64,000 nucleotides of DNA, from assembly GCA_022376515.1 (NCBI GenBank), contig WTXI01000011.1, positions 806,001 through 870,000 of the forward strand, written 5' to 3'. This document shows positions 10,578 to 22,977 of the stretch, in pieces (the stretch's first letter is position 1; each line of letters opens with the position of its first letter). Under the pieces are notes generated by a model. It was not told the DNA's origin, made no database searches, and worked only from the letters and a program-made list of their open reading frames with translations. Made by a program: the position numbers and the translations under genes. Origin of the DNA: Lactifluus volemus (lineage: Eukaryota; Basidiomycota; Agaricomycetes; Russulales; Russulaceae).

Positions 10578-12619
10578 ATGCCTGATGACTTTACATCGAC
10601 GGCATTGTTCCTCGGAGGGATTCTCATCCTGGTGTATCTTTTCCTCAGCTGGTACAGAAGGGATCCTTTGGTACTGTCCCTTCGAATTACGACGAGTCCA
10701 TCCTGTCCCTGATTAGCTCTAGCTTGACGCAATCCCCACCGTAGGATTTTCTGACCCGGTCCTCTCACTCATCTCCGCTGCTCAATATTACTTTGATGGC
10801 TACCGCATCCTCAAAGATGGTTATGAAAAGGTCACTTGACCACCACCTTCCTCCGTGCCATGCTGACACTCCAACCTGCTTTCAGACAAGACCAGGTCTA
10901 TTTAAGATTGCCTCTTTCCGCAGATGGATCGTCCTGGCTGCTGGCCCTGAACTTGCTGACGATATCAGGAAGGCTCCAGATAACGTCTTGGATAATCTTA
11001 CGCCGATCCACGAAGTACGCATAGCTCCAGAGGGTTGACCTCGTATTTAACTAGGATCTTCTCAGGCTCTTCAATCCGAATACACCTTAAAGATACTGAA
11101 TCTGGCTGATTCGTACCATACGGATATCATACGTTCGAAATTAACACGGAACATCACAGCTACGTTCGGAGAGGTCCGTGAAGAGCTTGTCCTGGCCTTC
11201 GATGATCTGATCCAGACACGAGACGATGGTGCGTTGAACAACCGTGGATAAAAACGTGATATCTTAGAGAGGACGTAGAATGGATCAAAATCCCCATCGA
11301 TAAGACGATACAACGAGTGATTTGTGCCGTCTCTAACCGTGTTTTTGTTGGTGCTCCTCTTTGTGTGTAAACACGCACTGGTTCCTCTCCGCGATCTGTG
11401 TTGACCCCTTGCAGGCCGGAATCGTGACTACCAAGCTCTGAATTTGACATTTGCGATTAATGTTGTTAAATCCGGAACGATCCTCAGCATGTTCCCGAAG
11501 CCTCTCAGGCCGTGCGTTGCCATATTTGATTGCCTCCTCTTATCCCTGAAATCCACCCAGTATTGTATCTCGAATGTTATCCGATCTTCCATCCCAGATT
11601 CGACAAGAGACCGAATATATCAGACCTATGGTCGAAGAACGTTTCGCGAAAATGAAGGAATTTGGGGAGGATTGGGATGATAAACCCGTTCGTCAACCTG
11701 TTTCACTGGATGTTTCTGTTTCTCATACCGCACGGCGGAAGTTCAGAATGACATGCTTATGTGGCTCATGAGCGAAGCCAAAGGAGTCGAGAGGTCCCTT
11801 GAGGGCTTGGCACGCCGACTACTTCGTATAAACTTTGCGTCTATTCACACAACCTCTCTGGTGGGCAATAATATCTGTCTACTCACAACCTACTGCTCAT
11901 CACCACATTTGCACAGACATTCATACAAGTACTGTACCGCCTTCTTTTGCACCCAGAATATATCCAGCCATTGCGTGAAGAAGTCGAAGCTGTGGTGGCG
12001 GAAGAAGGGTGGACGAAAGCTGGGATGGACAAGATGTACAAGATTGACAGTTTCATTCGGGAGACCCAGCGGTTGGATGGCCTAAACATTAGTCCGCCAT
12101 ATATCTTGTCCAACATTCAAATACTGATGTGTCGCACTCACTTAGTACTAGTGACTCGTCTCGTGTTGCGGCCATTCACGTTTTCGAATGGCGTGACTGT
12201 CCCCCCAGGCGTACTCGTCGCTGTCCCAGCTGGCGCCGCTCATAGAGATGAAGAAGTGTACACCAATGCTGACAAATTCGAGGGCTTTCGGTTTTCGAAA
12301 CTTCGCGAGCGCGATGGGGATGGTGTGACGACTAGGCACCAAATAGTCTCAGTATCACCAGAACACGTACCCTGGGGGCTGGGACGGCACGCTTGGTGAG
12401 GTTTCTTGTCGCCTTGGTTATCAACCTATCGTGCTCATGACGGCCCTCAGTCCCGGGAGGTTTTTCGCTGCCACCGAACTCAAGGCAATGCTTGCGCATA
12501 TCGTTGTGACGTACGATATGAAGTTCGAGGAGGGGAAAGGGGCACCGCCGCAACTCTGGATTGCTGGGTTGTATATCTCGAGGAGTGCAAATGTGATGTT
12601 CAGGAAGCGTCAGGCATGA
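10578..12619 (+). CDS. Cytochrome P450, array copy D (intact, reference copy)
   Basis: Eleven exons join in frame: 10578-10670, 10723-10830, 10886-11014, 11066-11228, 11279-11362, 11415-11511, 11561-11687, 11747-11860, 11917-12091, 12146-12395, 12451-12619. All introns are GT-AG and about 50-56 nt. The total of 1,509 nt gives 502 residues, normal for a fungal P450. An N-terminal membrane anchor spans residues ~8-28 (LFLGGILILVYLFLSWYRR). The I-helix FASIHTTS (~297-304) lacks the usual acidic residue before Thr. ExxR is ETQR (~354-357), the PxRF-type segment is FEGFRF, and the haem motif is WGLGRHACPGRFF with Cys ~447 split between exons 10 and 11. By family it is an ER-bound monooxygenase; basidiomycete relatives are often labelled ent-kaurene-oxidase-like, but the sequence does not reveal a substrate. 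A Trp replaces the usual first Phe of the haem motif. Confidence 0.95.
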
Positions 12620-13889
12620 ATTTTCCCGTTGTAGTTTTGCTATCTAGATGGATGTGCACCCTCCCCGCGATCCTGCCTGTCCTCGAATGAAACTGTTCTG
12701 GTCCTCACTTAACACCCCAGGACCCCAGAATTCAACAGCAAGTTTGCGCCCCTCAGGCGCGGTCCTGCCCTTTGTTGGCTCTGCTATTGGTATTGGCGTA
12801 CTGCATTCAGAAGATGAAGCGGCCCCAGAAGTACGCTCCGAGGCCTTTGCCAGAATGGGGACGAGAGGAGGAATGTTCTCCTGCGGATTTGAGACGAGAA
12901 GAACGTAGAAAATGAACCCAGAGGTCAAGGCCAAATTCTTGTAAAAGCGAGATGCGGGTCAACAGTTTTTTTTGTCATAAAGTAAGGGTACACATTTTGC
13001 GACTTTGATTATGCGTAATTATCGGCACCGTGAACTCGTCGGTGACAGTTTGATCAAATGCCCGTGCTAGAAACCTGTATCCCGGCCCTGAACATCTCAA
13101 CAAACATTTCTATCTGAGATTCGGCCCGCTCTATGAAAATTGAACGTTGCCGCGGCGGCGAGCTTAGACAAGATTAAGAGTCTGAATCATCCACTACTTG
13201 CCACTTCATCATGGCATTGTCCTTGAAACTTGCCAGGAACCAATCAGCAGTATGCTCGATGACAATGAAGGTGGCGATGGCGAGGTCACTTATGTATCGG
13301 CGCTGCAGTACGTCATGCCACGAACATGGTTGAAAGTGTCAAGATGCAGGCGTTGGTCTAAGTACACCACTCATCAAACTGCATCGTCCTGAACAACGGC
13401 AGAATTTGCATGACAGGAATGACAGTCCTCAGGTCATTCACCCTGTCCTGTGAGGCCACAGTGAAAAAGAAAGATAATACAAGTGGGAAAATGAAGAATC
13501 GAGACTCGGATGTGGCCATAAGGAAAGCCAAAACTGAATCATCACTGAGTAATAGTAAATCCAGCGCCGGCACATCTGTACCATCACGTCGAGCGTATTC
13601 AGCATGACGCAAACGGGACCGAGCGAGGCAAGGTACTCAGGAATGCCGACTGTCGTCGGCGAGCGGCATGAGTTCTCGGGATCATATTGCAACAACTACG
13701 ACCGAAAAAAAAGAGAAATTCAAAAAAGCTCGATGGAAGAAGCGGACGTACGTTCACAATCACGTCTTGTGCTTCTGCAGAAACCTTCGGCGGAATTCGA
13801 AGGTCGACCTTTGCTATTCGCTTATATGTGGTTAACCCATTAAGACCGTATGTGGGGAACCCCTGTCGGCTCTAGTAGAGCGCCCAGCG
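12620..13889. other. Array spacer D-E, left part
   Basis: Only the first ~100 nt (to about 12,720) match the common post-P450 sequence; the phosphatase relic is missing here. 12,720-12,900 shares short words with other spacers. Between about 12,900 and 13,890 I see only short open frames on both strands with no recognisable motif. Confidence 0.4.
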
Positions 13890-14500
13890 TATCATCGAGA
13901 AAGGTGATTGGCCAACGCACCATTGTAACCGGTCATTTCCTCAAATGGGGGCTGACCGACATGATCTCGTAGGTGAGTACGCCAAGAGCCCAATAGTCGA
14001 CCTTCTCGTTGTGCTCGCAACCCCCGACCATCCAGGGCGGGAGGTAATCGAGGGTGCCGCAAAGGGCGGTGCGGCCGTTGCTCGGTGGGTGGACTCTCCA
14101 GCCAAAGCGCCAATCTCGAGCTCGCCGTTGACGCCCAAGAGGAGATTCGTTTGATGTCTCGGTGGATGACGTACTTCGAGTGGAGGAGAGGGCGTCATCC
14201 ATCTGATCAATGTAGACCACGCTGCGACGTTCCGAAAAGGAACCGTGCTTGGTGAGCTGCTTGTAAAGCTCGCCCTAGCCGGCAAACTCGGGCATGAGAA
14301 AGATGTAACGACAGAAGATGTTGGGGTGACGCGGATTTTTTTGAATCTCAATCTCGGACTGGTAGAGACACTTCTGAGTGAGGATATAGTTTTTGGCTTT
14401 ATCTTGGTGAGAACTATGTAGATGCCACCAAGTTTATTATCTCCTAGAGGACGTCCGATATCAAAGTCGGTCAGATGCCACTCTCAGGTGGGGGCCCGGG
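13890..14500 (-). pseudogene. Aurora-type protein kinase relic
   Basis: Read on the - strand in shifting frames, the segment follows the kinase domain of Aurora/Ipl1 family mitotic kinases in order: LTDFDIGRPLGDNKLGGIY (glycine-rich loop, degraded), a QSEIEIQ...RHPNI segment, FAG-stop-GELYKQLTKHGSFSE, YIDQMDDALS, VIHRD, NLLLGVNGELEIG, FGW, TLCGTLDYLPPWMV (activation-loop end; an Aurora kinase has PEMV), EHNEKVDYWALGVLTYE and PPFEEMTGYN. An in-frame stop, at least three frame changes and a missing patch after HPNI show it is dead. No intron interrupts the homology, which would fit a retrocopy. Both ends of the gene are missing. The family call rests on the Aurora-like LCGTLDYLPPE and EHNEKVDYWALGVL motifs. 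Confidence 0.75.
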
Positions 14501-14765
14501 CGAGTTCTAGGACTAGGTAAGTAAAACGAGGCAAATTAGTGAAAAAAACGGACCTGGAAACACTCGAGTCAAGAGCTCTGTGCCATTGTGTATATATGCC
14601 AACTCTCATCCCCTCAAGCCGACCGTGAGATCGTCGGCATTTGAATTATCAAATTCTCTTCACTGTTCCAACCCGCCTGTCTAACGGCCTCCGGCGCTTG
14701 CACGCCTATTATCAGGCTGGGCAGTGACGGTGAGGCCCCGCTTTAACCCCCAACTTGGTTTCAAC
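14501..14765. promoter_or_regulatory. Upstream region of P450 copy E
   Basis: Contains a TATATAT-like sequence at about 14,588 and the block shared by all array promoters immediately before the start codon (ccccaacttggtttcaac then ATG). The shared block suggests common regulation of the copies; no specific operator can be named. Confidence 0.4.
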
Positions 14766-16815
14766 ATGCCTGATGACTTTGTATTGAGGGCATTATTCCT
14801 CGGAGGAATTTTCATCCTGGTGTCTCTCTTCCTCGGCTGGTACAGAAGGGATCCTTTGGTACTGTCCCTTCGAGTTACTGACGCGTCCATCCTATCCCTG
14901 ATCATCTCCAGCTCGACGCAATCCCCACCGTAGGATTTTCTGACCCAGTCCTTTCGCTCATCTCCGCTGCTCAATATTACTTTGATGGCTACCCCATTCT
15001 CAAAGAAGGTTATGAAAAGGTCACTTCGCCACCACCTTCCTCCGTGCCACGCTGACACTCCAACCCGCTTTCAGACAAGACCAGGTCTATTTAAGATTGC
15101 CTCATTCCGCAAATGGATCGTCCTGGCTGCTGGCCCCGAACTGGCCGAAGATATCGGGAAGGCTCCGGATAACGTCTTGGATAATCTTACGCCGATCCAC
15201 GAAGTACGCATAGCTCCATATGGTTGACTCGTATTTAACTAGGAACTTCTCAGACTTTTCAACACGAATATACCTTAAAGTTACTGAATCTGGCTGATAG
15301 ATACCACGTGGATATCGTACGTTCGAAATTAACACGGAACATCACAGCTACCTTCGAAGAGGCCCGTGAAGAGCTTGTCCTTGCCTTCGATGATCTGATC
15401 CAGACACGAGAAGATGGTGCGTCGAACAATCGTGGAGTAAAAATGTGATAGCTCAAAAGAGGACATAGAGTGGATCGAAATCCCCATCATTGAGACGATA
15501 CAACGAGTGGTTTGTGCTGTCTCGAACCGTGTTTTTGTCGGTGCTCCTCTTTGTGCGTAAACATCCTCTGGTTCCTGTCTGCGATCTGTGTTGACCCCTT
15601 GCAGGCCGGAATCGTGACTACCAAGCTCTGAATTTGACATATGCAATTAATGTTGTTAAATCTGGAACGATCCTCAGGATGTTCCCGAAGCTTCTCAGGC
15701 CGTGCGTTGTCATATTTTGACTGCCCCCTGTTATCCCTGAAATGCACCCAGTATCGTATCTCGTATGCTATCCGATCTCTCATCCCAGATTCGACAAGAG
15801 ACCGAATTTATCAGACCTATGGTCGAAGAACGTTTCGCTAAAATGGAGGAATTTGGGGAGGATTGGGATGATAAACCCGTTCGTCAAACCGTTTCACTGG
15901 GTGTTTCTGTTTCTCATACTGCACGGCGGAAGTTCAGAATGACATGCTCATGTGGCTCATGAGCGAAGCCAAAGGAGTTGAGAGGTCCCTTGATGGCTTG
16001 GCACGCCGACTACTTTTTGTAAACTTTGCATCTATTCATACAACCTCTATCGTGAGCAATAATATCTGTCTACTCACAACCAACTGCTCATCATCACGTT
16101 TGCACAGACATTCATACAAGTACTGTACCGCCTTCTTTCTCACCCAGAATGTATCGAGCCGTTGCGCGAAGAAGTCGAAGCTGTGGTGGCAGAAAAAGGG
16201 TGGACGAAAGCTGGAATGGACAAGATGTACAAGATTGACAGTTTCATTCGGGAGACCCAGCGATTAGATGGCCTCAACATGAGTCCGTCATATATTTTGT
16301 CCAACATCCAAATACTGATGTGTCGTGCTCTCTCAGTGCTAGCGGTTCGTCTCGTGTTGCGGCCATTCACGTTTTCGAATGGTGTGACTGTCCCCCCGGG
16401 CATACTCGTCGCTGTCCCAGTTGGCGCCGCTCATAGAGATGAAGAAGTGTACACCACTGGCACCGCTGACAAGTTTGACGGCTTTCGGTTTTCGAAACTT
16501 CGCGAGCGCGATGGGGATGGTGTGACGACCAGGCACCAAATAGTCTCGGTATCACCGGAACACGTGTCCTGGGGGCTGGGACGGCACGCGTGGTGAGGTT
16601 TCTTGTCGTATCGGTTATCAGATATCATACTCATGACGGCCCTCAGTCCCGGGAGGTTTTTCGCTGCCACCGAACTCAAGGCACTGCTTGCGCATATGGT
16701 TGTGACGTACGATATGAAGTTCGAGGAAGGGAAAGGGGCACCGCCACAACGCTGCATTGCTGGGGCGAATATCCCGAGGAGTGCAAATGTGATGTTCAGG
16801 AAGCGTCAGGCGTGA
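14766..16815 (+). CDS. Cytochrome P450, array copy E (intact)
   Basis: The ATG at 14766 begins MPDDFVLRALFLGG, the N-terminal variant shared with F and G. All ten splice sites are intact, the reading frame is continuous to TGA at 16815, and the predicted length is 504 residues. Two extra residues lie before ADKF (YTTGTADKF against YTNADKF in sister copies), a 6-nt in-frame insertion. Landmarks are the anchor helix, NFASIHTTS, ETQR (ExxR) and WGLGRHACPGRFF with the Cys codon split by the last intron. The predicted role is the same as for copy D. The C-terminus reads PQRCIAGANIPRS, diverging from copy D (PQLWIAGLYISRS), so the copies are not identical in product. Confidence 0.94.
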
Positions 16816-18573
16816 ATTCTCCCGTTGTATTTTTGATTCTGCTATCTGTATAAATGCCATCTAGATGGGTGTGCACCTTCCCCGCGATCTTGCCTGTAAA
16901 CTGTTCTGGTCCTCACGTGACATCTTTCTTGGGAGTGCTACGACAAGACGCCGCGTTTCCTTTTCACGATCACTGGTCTGTCATAGAATTTCCAGGATAC
17001 CTCATGGGCTATTCTGCACTGACTCGGAGCCTCCGGCCGAGCACTGGCAGTACAGTTTCCGCTTCCTCGGAACCGGGCCTCACTTCTTCAACTTTTTCGT
17101 GGATCTCTTCTCGCTCGTAAACCCGGCCGGGCTCCACATCCTCCATGCGTGGTGCATGATTCACAACATCGTCGGGGCGTGAAACTGCGAGGAGGGGTCT
17201 TACCCGCGTAGCACGAATGGACAATGTCTGGTCTGGAGCTCAAAACACGTGAGGGAAGGGTTGGATTTTTCGACCGCATAACAAGCAAAGGCAACAAGGT
17301 GCTCCAACATGTCTTCAAAGAACGCAAGGGTTTATCTTGCGCTCATCGTACAACCCCAGTTGCACATGGTCTCAGTTGCTTTATGTCCCTTCAGGCTACT
17401 CTTCCAAGTCAGAGAATGTGTGTTACCTTACTCCTGCGCTCACGCTGGATGTGGGCGCAATCCGCTCACTTGGCCGACGCTGTATCCTCATGTGTGCCAG
17501 GATCCCGTGTCTCGTGCAGAGCACGGGTCAACGCTAGTGATACAGTATAGCTTAATAAGTGGTAGGCGCAAACTGTCGTAGAGTGTACGTAAATACATCG
17601 CAAGGAAATAACACCGCACTCGAGACGTGAATAACGATGGCCAACATGTATGGAGAGACAAATTATACTTCGAGAATCTGAGGAAGGGTACGTGATAGTC
17701 ACCAAGAACGCATACGCCTATGTTGAAGATAAGCTAGTTGGGCCGCTTTGTTGCGATCCCATCAATGACTAGCATCTGGCGGTTGTCATGGATAGGAGAG
17801 TAGGTGAGTTTGTGAGCGCGAGTAAGCTATGGTTAGTTGTGTCGAGACGTACTTTGATCCACCAATTAGCTCCTTTGCTGCAGCGTCCGCACGCTACCGA
17901 TGCCAAGGCGTATTGAACATCCAAGGATCCACCAGGCGCAGACTGAAGGGACAGCCCACTACTTGTCGTTCATTGAGAAATGTGGTACCTGACCTCAACG
18001 CTCGGAGTCGGCCCTAGGCAACGTGGTAGAACCCTGCGTTCTCGCCGCCCACAGGACAAGATGACGGATATAAAGAGAGAGAGGGTTTTCTGTGTGGTAG
18101 TTGGTTAGCAACTGGTTGATCAAGAAAAAATAAAGAACTTGAACGCACGAGGCGCACCTCACGGAGTCAGTTGAACCAGGAGTTCCTCGGGCCTCAGGAG
18201 CGGTCCTACGTCCCTACGAGACCTTACCTGCCCTACCAATAACGATGACCCGAGGGTCAGTGCTAATGCTGGGTCACTGGTATGTCCGTGCCTGTTCACG
18301 CATGAGAATAAAAGTCCTTCGATCATGATGGGGGAAGAGCATGATCAAGTGAAGTTATATATAGCTTCTCACTTATCAAAATCCTCTCCACTGCTGTGCC
18401 AACCCGAATGCCAGCCCGTGTGTCCACGGTATTCGTCGACTAGGTGATTGAAAAGTAAAGGCAAAGCGCAAATTAAGCTAAGAACCCGTCTGGCGCTTGC
18501 ACACTTTGATAAGCCATGTTATCTGGGGGCAGTCACGGTGAGGCGACGTTTTGACCCCCAACTTGGTTTCAAC
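16816..18573. other. Array spacer E-F with relics and promoter of copy F
   Basis: Contains a larger phosphatase-like relic (16,905-17,260, listed separately). From 17,260 to about 17,970 no gene is recognisable. About 18,000-18,300 repeats the unidentified relic of 9,817-10,230. 18,290-18,573 is the promoter block shared with copy G, with TTATATATAG at 18,355, about 210 nt before the ATG. Confidence 0.5.
16905..17260 (+). pseudogene. Phosphatase-like gene relic (unit E)
   Basis: Aligned with the intact gene at 31,665, this covers the promoter and roughly the first third of the coding sequence: PGLHFF for PGLFF, the exactly conserved DLFSLVNPA, then HILH..., IHNIVGA, a TGA stop, and NCEEGSYPRS for NCEGSYPRD. 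The start region is lost and the frame contains a stop and indels. It preserves more coding sequence than the relics after copies A-C. Confidence 0.7.
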
Positions 18574-20621
18574 ATGCCTGATGACTTTGTATTGAGGGCA
18601 TTGTTCCTCGGAGGGATTCTCATCCTGGTGTATCTCTTCCTCAGCTGGTACAGAAGGAATCCTTTGGTACTGTCCCTTCGAGTTACCGACCAGTCCATCC
18701 TGTCCCTGATCATCTCCAGCTCGATGCAATCCCCACCGTAGGATTTTCTGACCCGATCCTTTCCCTCATCTCCGCTGCTCGATATATATTCGATGGCCAC
18801 CGCATGCTCAAAGAAGGTTATGAAAAGGTCACTTGACCACCACCTTCCTCCGTGCCACGCTGACACTCCAACCTGCTTTCAGACAAGACCAGGTCTATTT
18901 AAGATTGCCTCTTTCCGCAGATGGATCTTCCTGGCTGCTGGCCCTGAACTTGCTGAAGATATCAGGATGGCTCCAGATAACGTCTTGGACAATCTTACGC
19001 CGATCCATGAAGTACGCATGCTAGTAGTTTCATATGGTTGACTCATATTTACATAGTATCTTCTCAGACTTTTCAACACGAATACACCTTAAAGTTACTG
19101 AATCTGGCTGATAGATACCACCTGGATATCATACGTTCGAAATTAACACGGAACATCACAGCTACTTTCAGAGAGGCCCATGAAGAGCTTGTCCTTGCCT
19201 TTGATGATCTGATCCAGACACGAGACGACGGTGCGTTGAACAACCCTGGAGTAAAAATGTGATAACTTAAAGAGGACGTAGAATGGATCGAAATCCCCAT
19301 CGCTAAGACGATACAGCGAGTGATTTGTGCCGTCTCGAATCGTGTTTTTGTCGGTGCTCCTCTTTGTGCGCAAACGTGCACTGGTTTCTGTCTGCGATCT
19401 GTGTTGACCCCTTGCAGGCCGGAACCGTGACTACCAAACTCTGAATTTGACATATGCACTTGATGTTGTTAAATTCGGAACGATCCTCAACATGTTCCCG
19501 AAGCTTCTCAGGCCGTGCGTTGTCATATTTGATTGCCCCCTCTTATCCCTGAAATCCACCCAGTATCGTATCTCGTATGCTACCCGATCGTTCATCCCAG
19601 ATTCGACAAGAGGCCGAATATATCGGACCTATGGTCGAAGAACGTTTCGCGAAAATGAAGGAATTTGGGGAGGATTGGGATGATAAGCCCGTTCGTCAAG
19701 CCGTTTCACTGGATGTTTGTGTTTCTCATACTGCACGCGGAAGTACAGAACGACATGCTCATGTGGCTCATGAATGAAGCCAAAGGAGTTGAGAGGTCCC
19801 TTGATGGCTTGGCACGCCGACTACTCCTTATAAACTTCACGTCTATTCATACAACTTCTATGGTGAGCAATACTATCTGTCTACTCACAACCTACTGCTC
19901 ATCATCATATTTTCACAGACATTCATACAAGTACTGTACCGCCTTCTTTCTTACCCAGACTGTATTGAGCCGTTGCGTGAAGAAGTCGAAGCTGTGGTGG
20001 CGGAAGAAGGGTGGACGAAAGCTGGAATGGACAAGATGTACAAGATTGACAGTTTCATTCGGGAGACCCAGCGGTTGGATGGCCTAAACATAAGTCCGTC
20101 ATGTATCTTGTCCAACATCCAAATACTGATGTGTCGCGCTCTCTCAGTGGTAGCGGTTCGTCTCGTGTTGCGGCCATTCACGTTTTCGAATGGTGTCACT
20201 GTCCCCCCAGGCGTACTCGTCGCTGTCCCAGCTGGTGTCGCTCATAGAGATGAAGAAGTGTACACCGATGGTGACAAATTCGAGGGCTTTCGGTTTTCGA
20301 AACTTCGCGAGCGCGATGGGGATGGTGTGACGACCAGGCACCAGATAGTCTCAGTATCACCGGAACACGTGCCCTGGGGGCTGGGACGGCACGCTTGGTG
20401 AGGTTTCTTGTCGTGTTGGTTATCAGCAAATCATACTCATGACGGCCCTCAGTCCCGGGAGGTTTTTCGCTGCCACCGAACTCAAGGCACTGCTTGCGCA
20501 CATGATTGTGACGTACGATATGAAGTTCGAGGAGGGGAAAGGGTCACCGCCGCAACTCTGGATTGCCGGGGCCTATATCCCGAGGAGTGCAAATGTGATG
20601 TTCAGGAAGCGTCAGGCATGA
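18574..20621 (+). CDS. Cytochrome P450, array copy F (intact)
   Basis: The ATG at 18574 begins MPDDFVLRALFLGGILILVYLFLSWYRR. The reading frame is continuous through 11 exons to TGA at 20621, giving 502 residues. Landmarks are NFTSIHTTS in the I-helix (Thr where most copies have Ala), ETQR (ExxR), WGLGRHACPGRFF with the Cys codon split by intron 10, and the C-terminus NVMFRKRQA. Intron 3 is a few nt longer than in sister copies and still has GT-AG borders. It belongs to the E/F/G subgroup by N-terminus and intron sequence. Function is as for copy D; the substrate is unknown. Confidence 0.94.
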
Positions 20622-20679
20622 ATTCTACCCCTGTATTTTTGATTTTGCTATCTGTATTAATGCTATCTTGATGGATGTT

Positions 20680-21553
20680 GAACGTACTCCGAAGAGCACG
20701 GGCGAGTCCGAAGGAAGTAAATGGGGAGTCGACAAGAGCTTGGAGGGACGTGCGCAGGAACAGTAGAGACGCTCGAGGCACGCTTCTGGATCCGGAAGGG
20801 AACGAGTGTCGGACGCGTTAGGTTTTCGAACACGTAGTCGGAGCCGGAGCTGTAATGAGCAGGGGTAGACGAGAACGAGAGGTGAGATGAGATCTTAGTA
20901 TTTGAGGCAAGCTTAGTGATCCAAAAGAGAAGGAATTTATTGGATGCCCTTCTAGGCCAATGAGCAAGGCCTTTTTATAAGCTTTCTGTAGGTAGCTTGG
21001 GCAAACAAAAGAGGGTAAGTCTCTGAAGGCAATGCTTTGATACACTGCCCCTTAAGATCAGCTAAAGTAGTATGAACACGAATGATAAATGAAGGGAAGA
21101 GGGGGATGTAAGGCCTCAGCCAAGGAGGCACTGTATCAGCAATGCTCCAAGATGGCTTGGCCTCACACACAACACTGCTCAATCGTCTATAAATGAAGGG
21201 GGAGAGGCAGTGGATGAGTGGAATATGCTCGCAAGCATTGTCTTGTAGCACCAGTCTAATAGAGATGTCTAGAGAAGGACTAAGGGTAGTAAGTGAGCTA
21301 AAAGATGGACAGTACAAAAAGGGTGTGCTATGAAGGTCCAAACAATGGAAGATACTCAATATGTACAAGTCCATAGGCTCAAGGTGTTTTTGAATGTATT
21401 CTTGATGGTTGATTGGCATCAGAGGCGATGAGATAGTTGAGACAAGTCAAGTTCGAAAGTCGACGCAGCCGCATCAGGACTGGATGGCGTCAGAGTTTCC
21501 GTGATGTCGAAAGAGGTCGATTCGAGGGTGCAGGTGAGGTCCACCTTACAATA
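20680..21553. mobile_element. ~870-nt unit-specific insertion in spacer F-G
   Basis: The common post-P450 sequence stops at about 20,679 (...gatggatgt) and resumes at about 21,554 (tgcaccctcccc...), so this block is an insertion relative to all other units. A 155-residue open frame on the - strand (20,952-21,419) contains PPWLRPYIPLFPSFI and LADLKGQCIKALPSETYPLLFA, in the style of degenerate fungal F-box/LRR proteins. I see no terminal inverted repeats or clear target-site duplication, so mobile origin is an inference from its presence in one unit only. It could equally be ectopic DNA filled in during repair. Confidence 0.4.
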
Positions 21554-21589
21554 TGCACCCTCCCCGTGATCTTACTTGTTTTCAAATGA

Positions 21590-21960
21590 AACTGTTCTGG
21601 TCCTCACTCGACATCCTTGGGGGTGCTACGACCAGATGCCGTGTTTCCTTCACTTTCACGATGACTGGTCGGTCATAGAATTTCCATAATACCTTATGGG
21701 CTATACTGCACTGACTCGGAGCCTCCGGCCTAGCACTGGCAGTACCGTGACAGTATCCGCTTCCTCGGAACCGGGCCTCACTTCTTCAACTTTACCGTGG
21801 ATCTCTTCTCACTCGCAAACCCGGCCGGGCTCCACATCCTCCATGCGCGGTGCATGATTTACAACATCGTCGGGGCGCGAAACTGCGAGGAGGGTTCCTA
21901 CCCGCGTAGCACGAATGGGCAATTGCTGGCTCTGGAGCTCAAAACACGTGAGGGAAGGGT
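21590..21960 (+). pseudogene. Phosphatase-like gene relic (unit F)
   Basis: Nearly parallel to the relic after copy E: promoter words, then EPGLTSSTLPWISSH-type decayed sequence, DLFSLANPAGLHILHARCMIYNIVGARNCEEG and YPRS. Here the frame through NIVGARNCEEGSYPRS is open, without the stop seen in unit E, so the two relics decayed independently. The catalytic two thirds of the gene are missing. Confidence 0.7.
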
Positions 21961-22977
21961 TGGATTTTCGACCGCATAAGGCAACGAGGTGATCCAATAT
22001 GTCTTCAAACGAACGCAAGTAAATGCGGGCGATAATCGACTGTTATGATTAAGGAACCCATCAAAAGTTGGTGAGATCGCGTTCATACCGCCGTAACGCC
22101 CATACTGGTCATGTGTCTGCAGTGATGGTTCACACATCATGCCATGCAAAAGGTGAGAGCGTCGAAATTGACGTGGTTACGTCGCCTTGCGTGAGTTCGC
22201 TGTGAAGAAGAGCGATTGCGTGAACGAAGCAAAGTCGGAGTGGGTAGAATGCGACGTCGTCAATGACAGTTGGGACTGTTGAGCATGCCTGGCGAAGGGT
22301 GGCAAGTTCGTGAACGAAGCAACGTGGTGAGTGCGTAGACGCGGTCATGTCAGTCGACAGGCACGCGACAGCGGCCACGGAGAGCGACTCGCTGACCCGT
22401 CAGCCTGTTGTCACGGTGATCGCGCATAGCCGCCCCCTTTTAATATCATAAATTCTCATCATCCGATTTCTTGCCGTGACAATGATGTTGATGAAAACTG
22501 TCTTTGCTCTCTCTTTTGCGATTCTCGCTCTCGCTCTCCCGCAGAGCGACGTGAATGCACGTACGTGTGGTTTGGATTCATGCAGTTGAGAAAGTTGGAC
22601 CAACTGAAATGCAGATATTGCGCGTAGAAACAACCCCGATCCTATTACTGATGGTCATTGAGAGCTAGTGATGGTAATGTCCTCTTTCAATCCTACTGTT
22701 CTTGTCGGCTCAAGTATGGCTCTAGAAGAAATGCAGGTAGTACCCGCCTCACTTGGAATGTCCGAATTCCTCGGATCCCTTGGAGCGTGAGAAGCTACTG
22801 AGTTTCGCATTTGTAATAGACAATCTATGCCTCCTATGCTTGTTGCCACAATCCATATCTTTGCATTGTGAATGAAGAAAAACTCACTTGTTCTCCATCG
22901 CCGTCGGAGGTTCCCGAGGCGAAATACCAAGGCGGGTAGACTTGGGTGTGTCCCGACGCTCTGAGCCTGGTGTCAGG
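21961..22977. other. Unassigned part of spacer F-G
   Basis: The beginning (to about 22,020) shares the block ggttggatttttcgacc...gtcttcaaa with the spacers after E and G. The rest contains only short open frames on both strands. I recognise no gene. Confidence 0.4.
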
